DNA from: Paracoccus aurantiacus
GTDB taxonomy: Bacteria; Pseudomonadota; Alphaproteobacteria; Rhodobacterales; Rhodobacteraceae
NCBI RefSeq assembly: GCF_007993065.1
Contig: NZ_VOPL01000014.1
Location: forward strand, 1-59,411
Length of the DNA stretch: 59,411 nt
Reading direction: 5' to 3'
Shown: positions 25,684-33,664 of the stretch, piece by piece
Layout: each line of letters starts with the position of its first letter
Position numbering within the stretch: the stretch's first letter is position 1
Translations under genes and position numbers: made by a program
The notes under the pieces: generated by a model
What the model was told of the DNA's origin: nothing
The model's database searches: none
What the model saw: only the letters and a program-made list of their open reading frames with translations

Positions 25684-27204
25684 CTACTCCCTGACGATCA
25701 TCGACATGATGGCTTCCTGACTGGCCTGATCGGCTGTCAGCTCTCCCACGAAGCGGCCCTCGTTCATCACATGGATCCGGTCGCACATGCCCAGCAGTTC
25801 CGGCATCTCGGACGAGATCATGATGACGGCTTTTCCCGCCGCGCTCAGTTCGTTGATGATGCTGTAGATTTCATATTTCGCGCCGACGTCGATGCCGCGC
25901 GTCGGCTCATCCAGGATCAGCAGTTCGGGTTCGGTGAACAGCCACTTCGCCAGAACCACCTTTTGCTGGTTGCCGCCCGACAGGTTCATGACTTTCTGGA
26001 AGACTGACGGCGTGCGGATGCGCAATGCGCTGCGATAGCCCTCGGCCACTTCGGTCTCGCGGCTTTCGTCGATGACACCACGCTGTGACACGCCGGGCAG
26101 GTTCGCCACGACCGTGTTGCGCCTGATCGTATCTTCAAGGATCAGGCCAAGCGTTTTGCGATCCTCGGTCACGTAGGCCAGACCTGCATTTATCGCGCGG
26201 TCCACGGTCGAGACATCGGCAGGCTTGCCATGCATCAGCACCTGACCCGAGATATTGCGGCCATAGGATCGGCCAAAGATGCTCATTGCCAGCTCGGTTC
26301 GGCCCGCACCCATCAGGCCTGCGATGCCCACGACCTCTCCTGCGCGGACGGTCATCGAGATGTCGTCGATCACCTGACGTTCGGTCTGTTCGGGATGCCA
26401 GACATTCCAGTTCTTCAACTCGAAAACCGTTTCCCCGGCACGGCGTTCGCGTTCCGGATAGCGATGCGCCATGTCGCGGCCGACCATGTCGCGCACGATC
26501 CGGTCTTCGGTCAGATCGCCGCCGCGCGCATCGATGGTGGAAATGGTGGCACCGTCGCGTATCACGGTCACGCTGTCGGCAACGCGGCGGACCTCGTTCA
26601 GCTTGTGGCTGATGATGATCGAGGTGACGCCCTGCGATTTCAATTCCAGCAGCAGGTCAAGCAGCGCCTGACTGTCTGCTTCGGACAAAGCGGCGGTGGG
26701 TTCGTCAAGGATCAGCAGGCGCACGTTCTTTGACAGGGCCTTAGCGATTTCCACCAGTTGCTGCTTTCCGACGCCAAGGCTGTCGACCTTGACCCCCGGC
26801 GCTTCGCGCAGGCCCACCTTGGCCAGCAACTCTTCGGTCAGGCGGAAAGTTTCGGGCCAGTCAATGACGCCGCGGCTGGCGCGTTCATTGCCCAGAAAGA
26901 TGTTTTCCGCGATGGACAGAAGCGGCACCAGCGCCAGCTCCTGATGGATGATGATGATGCCGCGATCCTCGCTGTCGCGGATGCTGCGAAACTCTGCCAT
27001 GCTGTTGTCATAGTGAATTTCGCCGTCATAGCTGCCGGCCGGATAGACGCCCGACAGCACCTTCATCAGGGTGGATTTGCCTGCGCCGTTCTCGCCGCAG
27101 ATGGCGTGAATTTCGCCCTCGCGCACCGACAGGCTGACATTGTCCAGGGCCTTGACCCCCGGAAATGTCTTGGTGATGTTCCGCATTTCCAGAAGCGCGT
27201 TCAT
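25684..27204 (-). CDS. gguA: Multiple-sugar ABC transporter ATP-binding protein
   Basis: A 506-residue double ATPase (MmsA/XylG/GguA type). The first domain has Walker [17 protein letters not shown] and Walker [15 protein letters not shown]. The second has the degenerate [12 protein letters not shown] and an intact [15 protein letters not shown] plus [13 protein letters not shown]. It energises GguB. The gene is preceded by a 59-base gap after chvE that contains an 11-bp hairpin. Confidence 0.94.
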   Translation of the reverse strand: MNALLEMRNITKTFPGVKALDNVSLSVREGEIHAICGENGAGKSTLMKVLSGVYPAGSYDGEIHYDNSMAEFRSIRDSEDRGIIIIHQELALVPLLSIAENIFLGNERASRGVIDWPETFRLTEELLAKVGLREAPGVKVDSLGVGKQQLVEIAKALSKNVRLLILDEPTAALSEADSQALLDLLLELKSQGVTSIIISHKLNEVRRVADSVTVIRDGATISTIDARGGDLTEDRIVRDMVGRDMAHRYPERERRAGETVFELKNWNVWHPEQTERQVIDDISMTVRAGEVVGIAGLMGAGRTELAMSIFGRSYGRNISGQVLMHGKPADVSTVDRAINAGLAYVTEDRKTLGLILEDTIRRNTVVANLPGVSQRGVIDESRETEVAEGYRSALRIRTPSVFQKVMNLSGGNQQKVVLAKWLFTEPELLILDEPTRGIDVGAKYEIYSIINELSAAGKAVIMISSEMPELLGMCDRIHVMNEGRFVGELTADQASQEAIMSMIVRE

Positions 27205-27227
27205 GGCGACGTTCCCCCGAAGGTCAA

Positions 27228-27254
27228 GGGCCGTCCGGTCAAGCCGGGCGGCCC
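27228..27254 (-). promoter_or_regulatory. Intercistronic hairpin between chvE and gguA
   Basis: Eleven-base arms (27228-27238 and 27244-27254) pair with a single mismatch around a five-base loop, within the chvE-gguA gap. There is no U-tract. The position directly 3' of the abundant binding-protein gene fits a stabilising or partially terminating element. Confidence 0.6.
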
Positions 27255-27263
27255 GCCGGTCGA

Positions 27264-28319
27264 TTACTCGATCTGGTCCTTCGTATAGTAGCCGGACCCG
27301 ACCAGCACCTCTTCCCAGTTCGCCTTGTCGACGGCCACCGGCTCCAGCAGATAGGACGGCACAACCTTGACGCCGTTATCATAGGTTTCGGTGTCGTTGA
27401 TTTCCGGCTCTTCGTCTTTCAGCATGGCGTTGACCATGCCGACCGTGACCTTTGCCAGTTCGCGAGTGTCCTTGAAGATGGTCGAATACTGTTCGTCCGC
27501 AAGGATCGACTTGACCGACTGCACTTCGGCATCCTGACCGGTCACGATGGGCATCGGCATGTCGCCAGAGCCGTATCCGACACCTTTCAGCGACGACAGG
27601 ATACCAATCGACAACCCGTCATAGGGTGACAGCACGCCCTGCACCTGCTTGTCGGTATAGTTCGCCGACAGAAGGTTATCCATCCTGGACTGCGCCACCG
27701 CGCCGTCCCAACGCAGCGTGCCGACCGTGTCCATGCCTTCCTGACCCGACGGGATCACGATTGATCCGTCGTCGATCAGCGGCTGCAGGACCGACATCGC
27801 GCCATCATAGAAGAAGTAGGCGTTGTTGTCGTCGGGGCTGCCGCCGAACAGTTCGACATTCCACGGCTTCACATCCGGGAAGCGTTCTTTCAGGCCGGCC
27901 ACCAGCGTATTCGCCTGCTCGACCCCGACCTTGAAGTTGTCGAAAGTGGCGTAGTAATCGACATCCGGCGTGTCGCGGATCAGGCGGTCATAGGCGATGA
28001 CCTTGATATCGGCGGCCTTGGCATTTGCCAGCGCATTTGACAGCGTCGTGCCGTCGATGGCCGCGATCACCAGCACGTCCACGCCCTTGGTGATCATGTT
28101 CTCGACCTGGGCCAACTGGTTCGGAATGTCATCCTCGGCATATTGCAGGTCGGTGTCGTAACCGGCGTCCTGGAACTGCTTGACCATATTGTTGCCGTCG
28201 TCGATCCAGCGGGCCGACGACTTGGTCGGCATCGAGATCCCCACGGTTTCGGCGATTGCCCCGGTCCCAATGGCCGATGCACCGATTGCCAGAACGGCGA
28301 ATACGGTTCTGAAATTCAT
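27264..28319 (-). CDS. chvE: Periplasmic multiple-sugar-binding protein
   Basis: A 351-residue periplasmic binding protein with a Sec signal (about 1-23, ending AIA-ET) and ChvE/XylF-type landmarks: [55 protein letters not shown] and VLSPYDGLS. ChvE of Agrobacterium binds galactose, arabinose, glucose and sugar acids. There it also signals to VirA and chemoreceptors; nothing here suggests the virulence function. The ribosome-binding site GGGAGGA lies next to the start. It is the first gene of the sugar operon and is divergent from gbpR. Confidence 0.94.
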   Translation of the reverse strand: MNFRTVFAVLAIGASAIGTGAIAETVGISMPTKSSARWIDDGNNMVKQFQDAGYDTDLQYAEDDIPNQLAQVENMITKGVDVLVIAAIDGTTLSNALANAKAADIKVIAYDRLIRDTPDVDYYATFDNFKVGVEQANTLVAGLKERFPDVKPWNVELFGGSPDDNNAYFFYDGAMSVLQPLIDDGSIVIPSGQEGMDTVGTLRWDGAVAQSRMDNLLSANYTDKQVQGVLSPYDGLSIGILSSLKGVGYGSGDMPMPIVTGQDAEVQSVKSILADEQYSTIFKDTRELAKVTVGMVNAMLKDEEPEINDTETYDNGVKVVPSYLLEPVAVDKANWEEVLVGSGYYTKDQIE

Positions 28320-28380
28320 GTTTTCCTCCCTGCTGTGACCTCTCGGGTCACTTGAGCTGTCCCGGCGACCTCCCAGCCGG

Positions 28381-28440
28381 TGCGAAGAATGTTAACAACC
28401 GCTTCGCATAATGGTAAAATGCAATTTCAGACCATTTGCA
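28381..28440. promoter_or_regulatory. chvE-gbpR intergenic operators (LysR-type inverted repeats)
   Basis: Two perfect inverted repeats occupy the space between the divergent starts: TGCGAAG-N14-CTTCGCA (28381-28408) and TGCAA-N11-TTGCA (28420-28440). The second has the classical T-N11-A geometry of LysR-type sites and lies 13 bases before the gbpR ATG, so it suits autoregulation. The first lies about 60 bases upstream of the chvE start codon and suits activation or repression of the sugar operon. In Agrobacterium, GbpR controls chvE from the same divergent arrangement. Confidence 0.65.
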
Positions 28441-28453
28441 TACCGGAAATGTT

Positions 28454-29425
28454 ATGTCCAATCTGCCGCCCCGAATGATGCTGAAGCCAAATCAGCTTCG
28501 GCTTCTGCGCGCGATTGAGGATCACGGGAAACTGCAACTCGCCGCCGAAACCTGCGCGGTCAGCCAGCCTGCCGCGTCGCGTATGCTGGCAGAGACCGAA
28601 CGGCAGTTCGGCGCCCCGCTTTTTGTGCGGCACCCAACCGGAATGGAGCCGACCGAGATCGGGCGGCAAACGCTGCGCCACGCGCGCACGATCCTGCGCG
28701 AACTCGATCACATGGGACGCGATGCCCTGGCCCTTCGCGAAGGCAGGGCGGGCACGCTTCATATCGGCGCAGTGACAGGCCCTGCAGTCCGCTTTCTGGT
28801 CAGCGCAATCCGCGAAATCAAGCGGACAGCGCCGGGCGCGGATATCAGCGTCGATGTCATGCCCTCGCGCGATCTGCTGGAGCATCTTGTCGCGGGCGAC
28901 ATGGACTTCGTCGTCGGTCGTATCCTGCCCGAGTTTGACAGCCGCGATTTTGATATCGTGCCGCTCGACGAAGAGCGGGTCCGGTTCCTTGTCCGCGCGG
29001 ACCATCCTTTGGCGCGTGCGCCCTCCGTCACCCTGACAGAGATTGCTGACGCCGAGTGGATCATGCAGCAGCGGGGCGCGCCGATCCGCGAAGCGGCTTT
29101 GGCTGCCTTTGCGGATGTCGGTTTGTCAGAGCCGGCGAACATCGTCAGCAGCCCCTCACTTCTTTTTACGATCGCCTATCTTGCACAAAGCGATGCGATA
29201 TCGCCGATCTCCGAAGAGGTGGCAGAGCTGCTGATCGCGCATCCGATCCGCGCACAGCTGGCCCGCCTGAAAGTCGGGCGCGTCGTCCGCGTGTCGCCGT
29301 ATTATCTGCTGAATCTGCGCCGTCGCCCGCTGACGCCACTGATGCTGAGCTTCCGACGCGCATTACTGAATCACGCCAACGCAAACGGTGGTTACGAGCA
29401 GCCCCATCCAGTTGGCCCGGCCTGA
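28454..29425 (+). CDS. gbpR: LysR-family regulator of the sugar operon (GbpR type)
   Basis: A 323-residue LysR-type regulator: N-terminal winged helix (about 12-70; LAAETCAVSQPAASRMLAE) and a LysR substrate-binding domain (about 95-300). Divergent placement against chvE, together with sequence character, matches GbpR (galactose-binding protein regulator) of Agrobacterium and Azospirillum. GbpR regulates chvE-ggu or sbp transport genes in response to galactose, arabinose or fucose. I start at the ATG at 28454; an in-frame TTG at 28436 lies within the T-N11-A repeat and is less likely. Confidence 0.87.
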   Translation: MSNLPPRMMLKPNQLRLLRAIEDHGKLQLAAETCAVSQPAASRMLAETERQFGAPLFVRHPTGMEPTEIGRQTLRHARTILRELDHMGRDALALREGRAGTLHIGAVTGPAVRFLVSAIREIKRTAPGADISVDVMPSRDLLEHLVAGDMDFVVGRILPEFDSRDFDIVPLDEERVRFLVRADHPLARAPSVTLTEIADAEWIMQQRGAPIREAALAAFADVGLSEPANIVSSPSLLFTIAYLAQSDAISPISEEVAELLIAHPIRAQLARLKVGRVVRVSPYYLLNLRRRPLTPLMLSFRRALLNHANANGGYEQPHPVGPA

Positions 29426-29491
29426 CGCAGGGTACCGCTTTTCGAGGTCGTGACCCTTGCGGACTAGATGCGGTAAAACCTTCTTCCGAAT

Positions 29492-29989
29492 TCAAGGCTT
29501 TGGCCAGGCTACGGATTTTAGCAGGGCAACGAGGGCATGCTGCTGATGTGTATTCGTTTTGCTGAATACGACCTCTGCATATTTGCGTGCTGTCGATATG
29601 CTGATCCCGGCCTCTGCTGCGTATTTCTGAAGGCTGATCCCGCGCGCCAGCGCCAATGCGAGTTGTGCCTGCGCGGGTGTCATGTCCAGCAGTTCCTGCA
29701 ACAGTTCACTGTGTGGCAGGTTAGCAGCTTCACGCAACTCTACCGCATGCAGCAGAATATCTCCTCCTACACATATATCTCTAGCGTTCCGAGCAAGCGG
29801 GGACAGATATAGTGCGATTGGCGGGCGACCGGCGGCGCTTGCAATTGCGATCGGTTGAACGGGGTCATCGCCGACCTGCAGTCGGGTCAGCGCCTGCTGA
29901 AATTTTGAATGGGCTGCGCGGTCCGACAGCAATAGCCGTCCAAAAGCGCCAATGCGCAGAGTGTCTGAAACTGCGTCGAAGGCTTTGTT
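29492..29989 (-). pseudogene. LuxR-type HTH regulator truncated by an insertion sequence
   Basis: The open frame encodes about 165 residues ending in a LuxR/GerE-like helix-turn-helix (LTPAQ-like MTPAQAQLALALARGISL, GISISTARKYAEVVFSKTNTHQQ). The coding frame stays open upstream, without a start, right up to the left inverted repeat of the IS3-family element at 29990. Only the C-terminal half of a PAS-like plus LuxR regulator therefore survives. A TTG at 29932 is a nominal start. The missing 5' part is not found beyond the IS, which indicates an accompanying deletion. Probably non-functional, although a free DNA-binding domain could still be made. Confidence 0.75.
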
Positions 29990-30035
29990 TGTCCCCCGTC
30001 AGCGCCTACGGCACAGATTTGAGGTTGTGATTTGA

Positions 30036-30092
30036 GGAGGATTTGGGCTTCGTCGTAGTGACGAAGGAACGAAGATGAAGCCCAAATCCTCC
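30036..30092 (+). promoter_or_regulatory. 16-bp inverted repeat spanning the transposase start codon
   Basis: GGAGGATTTGGGCTTC (30036-30051) and its exact complement (30077-30092) flank a 25-base loop, with the orfA ATG at 30075-30077 at the stem base. An alternative 7-bp hairpin, CTTCGTC/GACGAAG (30048-30054 and 30060-30066), shares four bases with the first, so the two structures exclude each other. Sequestration of transposase starts in read-through RNA is known for other IS elements. Confidence 0.7.
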
Positions 30093-30461
30093 AATACAAA
30101 ATCGCCGACCAAGCCCCCTGCAGATCGAGTGGTCAAAGACATCCGGCGTCAGACCCGTCGCCATTTCTCGGCCGAGGACAAGATCCGGATCGTGCTGGAA
30201 GGCTTGCGCGGTGACGACAGCATCGCCGAGCTGTGCCGCAAGGAAGGGATCGCCCAGAGCCTTTACTACAACTGGTCGAAGGAATTTATGGAAGCGGGCA
30301 AGCGCCGCCTGGCGGGCGACACTGCCCGTGCCGCGACCACCGGCGAGGTGCAGGACCTGCGTCGCGAAGCCCGCGCACTGAAGGAATGCGTGGCCGATCT
30401 GACGCTGGAAAACCGCTTGCTTAAAAAAAGCATGATCGCGGATGGGGGCGACGACGAATGA
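30075..30461 (+). CDS. IS3-family transposase OrfA (HTH protein)
   Basis: A 128-residue OrfA with a helix-turn-helix of the transposase_8 type (RRHFSAEDKIRIVLEGLRG through GIAQSLYYNWSKEF) and a C-terminal leucine-zipper-like segment (EVQDLRREARALKECVADLTLENRLLKK, about 95-122) used for oligomerisation. It overlaps orfB by four bases (ATGA), with orfB in the -1 frame. A run of seven A (30423-30429) near the end could allow slippage to make an OrfAB fusion, as in other IS3 members, although the heptamer is not the canonical A-AAA-AAG in frame. Confidence 0.9.
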   Translation: MKPKSSNTKSPTKPPADRVVKDIRRQTRRHFSAEDKIRIVLEGLRGDDSIAELCRKEGIAQSLYYNWSKEFMEAGKRRLAGDTARAATTGEVQDLRREARALKECVADLTLENRLLKKSMIADGGDDE

Positions 30462-31438
30462 GGTATCCCGCATCCGAGAAGCTCGAAATCATCCGGATCG
30501 TCGAGCAGTCTCACCTGCCCGCCAAGCGCACGCTGGACCAGCTCGGCATTCCCCGCCGGACGTTCTATCGCTGGTATGACCGTTACCTTGAAGGCGGGCC
30601 GGAGGCGTTGGAAGATCGGCCATCGGCGCCGAGCCGGGTATGGAACCGCATCCCGGCGGGCATCCACGACCAGATCATCGAGCTGGCGCTGGAACAGTCC
30701 GAGCTGAGCCCCCGAGAGCTGGCCGTGCGCTTCACCGACGAGCAGCGCTACTTCGTGTCGGAAGCCACGGTTTACCGGCTGCTCAAGGCCCACGACCTGA
30801 TCACCAGTCCGGCCTATGTCGTGATCAAGGCGGCCGACCAGTTCCACACGAAGACCACCCGCCCGAACGAGATGTGGCAGACCGACTTCACCTACTTCAA
30901 GATCATCGGGTGGGGTTGGATGTATCTCTCAACTGTCCTCGACGACTTCTCGCGCTACATCATCGCCTGGAAGCTGTGCACCAACATGCGGGCCGAGGAC
31001 GTGACTGACACGCTGGACCGCGCCTTGGCGGCTTCGGGCTGCGACAGCGCCACCGTGCTGCACAAGCCCCGGCTGCTCAGCGACAACGGCCCCAGCTACA
31101 TCGCTGGCGAACTGGCGGAATACATCGAGGCCAACAAGATGAGCCATGTCCGCGGCGCCCCGTGTCATCCCCAGACCCAGGGCAAGATCGAGCGCTGGCA
31201 CCAGACCCTGAAGAACCGCATCTTGCTCGAAAACTACTTCCTGCCCGGCGACCTCGAGGCCCAGATCGAGGCCTTCGTCGAGCACTACAACCACCAGCGC
31301 TACCACGAGAGCCTGAACAACGTGACGCCCGCCGACGCCTACTTCGGCAGGGCGCCGGACATCCTCAAACAACGTGAAAGGATCAAACGACAAACCCTCG
31401 AATATCGGCGCTTGCAGCACCGCAAGCTCGCTGCATAA
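30458..31438 (+). CDS. IS3-family transposase OrfB (DDE integrase core)
   Basis: A 326-residue catalytic subunit with an N-terminal HTH_21-like region and an rve integrase core. The DDE residues are in MWQTDFTYFK, LLSDNGPSYIA and HPQTQGKIERWHQTLKN. No frameshift or internal stop is seen, so the element may be active. The stop lies 74 bases before the right inverted repeat. Confidence 0.95.
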   Translation: MRYPASEKLEIIRIVEQSHLPAKRTLDQLGIPRRTFYRWYDRYLEGGPEALEDRPSAPSRVWNRIPAGIHDQIIELALEQSELSPRELAVRFTDEQRYFVSEATVYRLLKAHDLITSPAYVVIKAADQFHTKTTRPNEMWQTDFTYFKIIGWGWMYLSTVLDDFSRYIIAWKLCTNMRAEDVTDTLDRALAASGCDSATVLHKPRLLSDNGPSYIAGELAEYIEANKMSHVRGAPCHPQTQGKIERWHQTLKNRILLENYFLPGDLEAQIEAFVEHYNHQRYHESLNNVTPADAYFGRAPDILKQRERIKRQTLEYRRLQHRKLAA

Positions 31439-31512
31439 CATCATCCCAAAGACGAGGCCCGCTCTCCGCTAATCCACGCCCCGAGTTGCGCCAAATGTTC
31501 TGACGACGGACA

Positions 31513-32322
31513 GGTGGGTGGAGCGAAAACGGCAAGGGCGTCGTCGCGGAAAGCAAGAATGGCGACGGGATCTATGCCACGACCGCTTCATCCAAGAAAT
31601 GCGCGATCGTTGCGCATAACGGCGGGACGCAGACCGCGAAGGGCCCTGAAGGTTCTGGCGTTCTGGGGGTAACGTTGTCGCCCGGTGGTGCTGGCATATT
31701 CGGCACAAACAATTCCCGGGGGACAAGCGGTGTCGGGGTTCAGGGCAACGGACCCGAAGCCGGGGTCTCGGGTTGGAGCGAAGGCGGAATTGGCGTTCGC
31801 GCGCTGAGCGGGGGTGTCGGGTTATTTGCGCAGGGCGGCACAAATGCGGCAGAGTTTGTCGGCAATGTGCAAGTGAAAGGGGATGTCAACGTCACCGGCG
31901 ATGTCAGGCTCGTAAACGCCGATTGCGCGGAGTCATTTGATATAGCTGTCAGCGATGTCGCAGCAGGCTCCGTCATGGTTTTCGACGAAGCGGGCGAATT
32001 GCGACCGTGCGACAAGGCGTATGATCGAAAGGTCGCTGGCGTCATCTCAGGCGCCGGAAGCTATCGTCCGGCGCTGATTCTGGATCAGCGGGACACCGGG
32101 CGGCCTAGGCTGCCGATTGCGTTGATGGGGAAGGTATATTGCCTGGTCGATGCGGCTTTCGGCCCGATTTCGGTCGGGGACATGCTGACGACATCTCCTA
32201 CGGCGGGCGCCGCGATGGTCGCAGCAGATCCAGAGCAGGCTTTCGGCTGCGTCATCGGCAAGGCCCTTGCGCCGCATGTCGAAGGCGTAGGCATGATTCC
32301 CATCTTTGTTTCCATGAGGTGA
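31513..32322 (+). pseudogene. Glycine-rich fibre-like protein, 5' end removed at the IS
   Basis: The frame is open from the IS right end (first codons GGWSENGKGVV) to the TGA at 32320-32322, about 269 residues. The first part is a series of degenerate short glycine repeats (GVxG, GIxx and GVG motifs such as GVGVQGNGPEAGVSGWSE) of the kind found in beta-helical or trimeric fibre proteins. From about residue 130 (NADCAESFDI) a compact C-terminal domain follows with YDRKVAGVISGAG, LMGKVYCLVDAAFGPISVGD and VIGKAL. The C-terminal half recurs in uncharacterised fibre-like proteins and recalls self-processing tail-fibre caps. A TTG at 31675 is the only nominal start, so the gene is treated as truncated. 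Confidence 0.65.
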
Positions 32323-32394
32323 GAGGCTGCGTTTCATGACAATGCCACAGCAAAACATGAATTGACTGCCGCATAATCTGTTGGAGTTGGAAGA

Positions 32395-33279
32395 ATGTCG
32401 TTTTCAAATATTACTGAACGCGCTGGAATTTCGCGAACTGTCGGCTTGCGCGAGGTTGCGGGTATGACGCACTCGTCGCGTCAGGCAGTCGTATCGCTTC
32501 GAGAGATACTTGCAATACCAGCGCCGGTTTTCGACGCGTTGATCGCGATCCGCCGTTTCGAAAGTTCGAGCAGCAAAGGCCTGTTTCCAAAAATCTCTAA
32601 GTCCAAACTCGTCTCGGACCTTCGAAAGACCGTCCGAGATCCACTGCAGGTCGATCAGCAGTCCACGCCGTTCTGCGGGCCAGCTTCAATCGCATACGAG
32701 CTGGTGCGCCGCGATCCTGCGGAATTCGTCAGGGCATGTCAGGAGATATACGAGACAGGAGCTTATCGTGTTCGGGGTGAGAAAATAGAGGCTTCCGGCG
32801 ATCTGAAAGGAAGCCGTAGCCCGATATCGGCAGCGGACTGGATATTCTGCGCCACACTGCGTGATGAAGCGAATCTTCTCTTCGACGTCGATGCTGACGA
32901 AGGCGCCCTGGTCAACGGGCTTACGACCTCTGGAGAGATGGAAATGTGGACGCGCGTCGTTCTCGGGATGAGGTCGCAGCATAGTCACGGGTCTACTTTC
33001 TCCGGTGAAGTGAAGGCTCTGCGAAGCGCTCAATCGTCGATCGACCGCGGCGGAGTGGCTTTTCTGAAGATCCACTCCGACATGCTCAATAGGCCCGGTA
33101 GCGACAGTGATCCGAAGTTTCCGGATCACTGGATCGTTCTTCATGGCGAGACCGATATAGGTCCCGGCGATCACGGTCGCGTCAGCTTCCGAGCATACTC
33201 GTGGGGCAAGGAACATAAAGTAAACCTCCCGAAGAAGCGTTTTGAAAATCTGATGTGGGGTTCTGTGGTCGGGTATTAA
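32395..33279 (+). CDS. Uncharacterised protein with papain-like Cys/His motifs
   Basis: A 294-residue protein I cannot assign to a named family. It has a possible catalytic cysteine in QQSTPFCGPASIAYEL (C94, with Q88/Q89 in the oxyanion-glutamine position), a histidine in DHWIVLHGE (H245) and a later YSWGKE segment (269-272) that resembles the NSWG stretch of papain-fold peptidases. There is no signal peptide or membrane helix. Its base composition is less GC-rich than its neighbours, suggesting transfer. It begins 72 bases after the fibre-like gene on the same strand and is followed by a strong terminator, so the two may form a fibre/effector pair. The enzymatic role is inference. Confidence 0.6.
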   Translation: MSFSNITERAGISRTVGLREVAGMTHSSRQAVVSLREILAIPAPVFDALIAIRRFESSSSKGLFPKISKSKLVSDLRKTVRDPLQVDQQSTPFCGPASIAYELVRRDPAEFVRACQEIYETGAYRVRGEKIEASGDLKGSRSPISAADWIFCATLRDEANLLFDVDADEGALVNGLTTSGEMEMWTRVVLGMRSQHSHGSTFSGEVKALRSAQSSIDRGGVAFLKIHSDMLNRPGSDSDPKFPDHWIVLHGETDIGPGDHGRVSFRAYSWGKEHKVNLPKKRFENLMWGSVVGY

Positions 33280-33664
33280 GGCCGACTGCGCAACGCGGCG
33301 GAGATCCGCAGGTTTGACGCGAGACGCCGGGGCTTGCCCGGCGTTTCGGCGTTCCTTTCGACCGAAGTGGCGACCTTGGTCACACAGCGCTCAGCAAACG
33401 GATTGCATGCCGCTAGCACTACGGATATCGACGGGAACTAGACTTCACAAGATCGTGAGCGGTGCAACAAAACGCGCGCCGTCCAGCGTCACTTGAACAC
33501 CAGTCGCTGGGAAGTTTAACGCTAGTTCAGAAGTTCACGATGACCGCAACGCTCATACCTGCCGGGGCCTGCGCAACGCGCGTGTCAGGCTATACCGCTA
33601 ATAAACTAGTGACGTCGCAGGCGCCCGCGCGCGGCATCCGCTGCGGCGATTCGGGTGCATCGCG
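33280..33664. other. Intergenic region between the accessory patch and the lipid-modification cluster
   Basis: About 385 bases without a supported gene. The first 65 bases hold the terminator of the peptidase-like gene. The remainder should contain the promoter of the lipid-modification operon, but I could not identify a clear sigma70 or RpoE/ECF-type promoter by eye. Confidence 0.4.
33324..33348 (+). terminator. Rho-independent terminator after the papain-like ORF
   Basis: ACGCCGGG (33324-33331) pairs perfectly with CCCGGCGT (33337-33344) around a five-base loop and is followed by TTC. The stem is strong and GC-rich with a short T-run, 45 bases after the stop codon. Confidence 0.7.

Larger units (their letters stand above)
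29990..31512 (+). mobile_element. Complete IS3-family insertion sequence (about 1.52 kb)
   Basis: The element carries overlapping orfA and orfB and is bounded by imperfect terminal inverted repeats. The left end reads TGTCCCCCGTCAGCGCC from 29990; the complement of the right end reads TGTCCGTCGTCAGAACA inward from 31512 (18 of the first 26 positions match). The flanking bases do not form a target duplication (GTT on the left, GGT on the right; TGTT against GGTG). Both flanks are interrupted, unrelated genes, so an adjacent deletion or recombination between two copies followed insertion. Both transposase frames look intact. Confidence 0.88.

Noticed and set aside
30419..30461. Programmed -1 frameshift between orfA and orfB of the IS
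   Set aside because: A run of seven A exists, but the in-frame heptamer is not A-AAA-AAG and orfB has its own coupled ATG, so the shift is possible but unsupported.
33280..33664. RpoE/ECF-type promoter before the lipid-modification cluster
   Set aside because: Several partial matches (for example a GGGAAC near 33434) lack a matching -10 at acceptable spacing, so no promoter is called.
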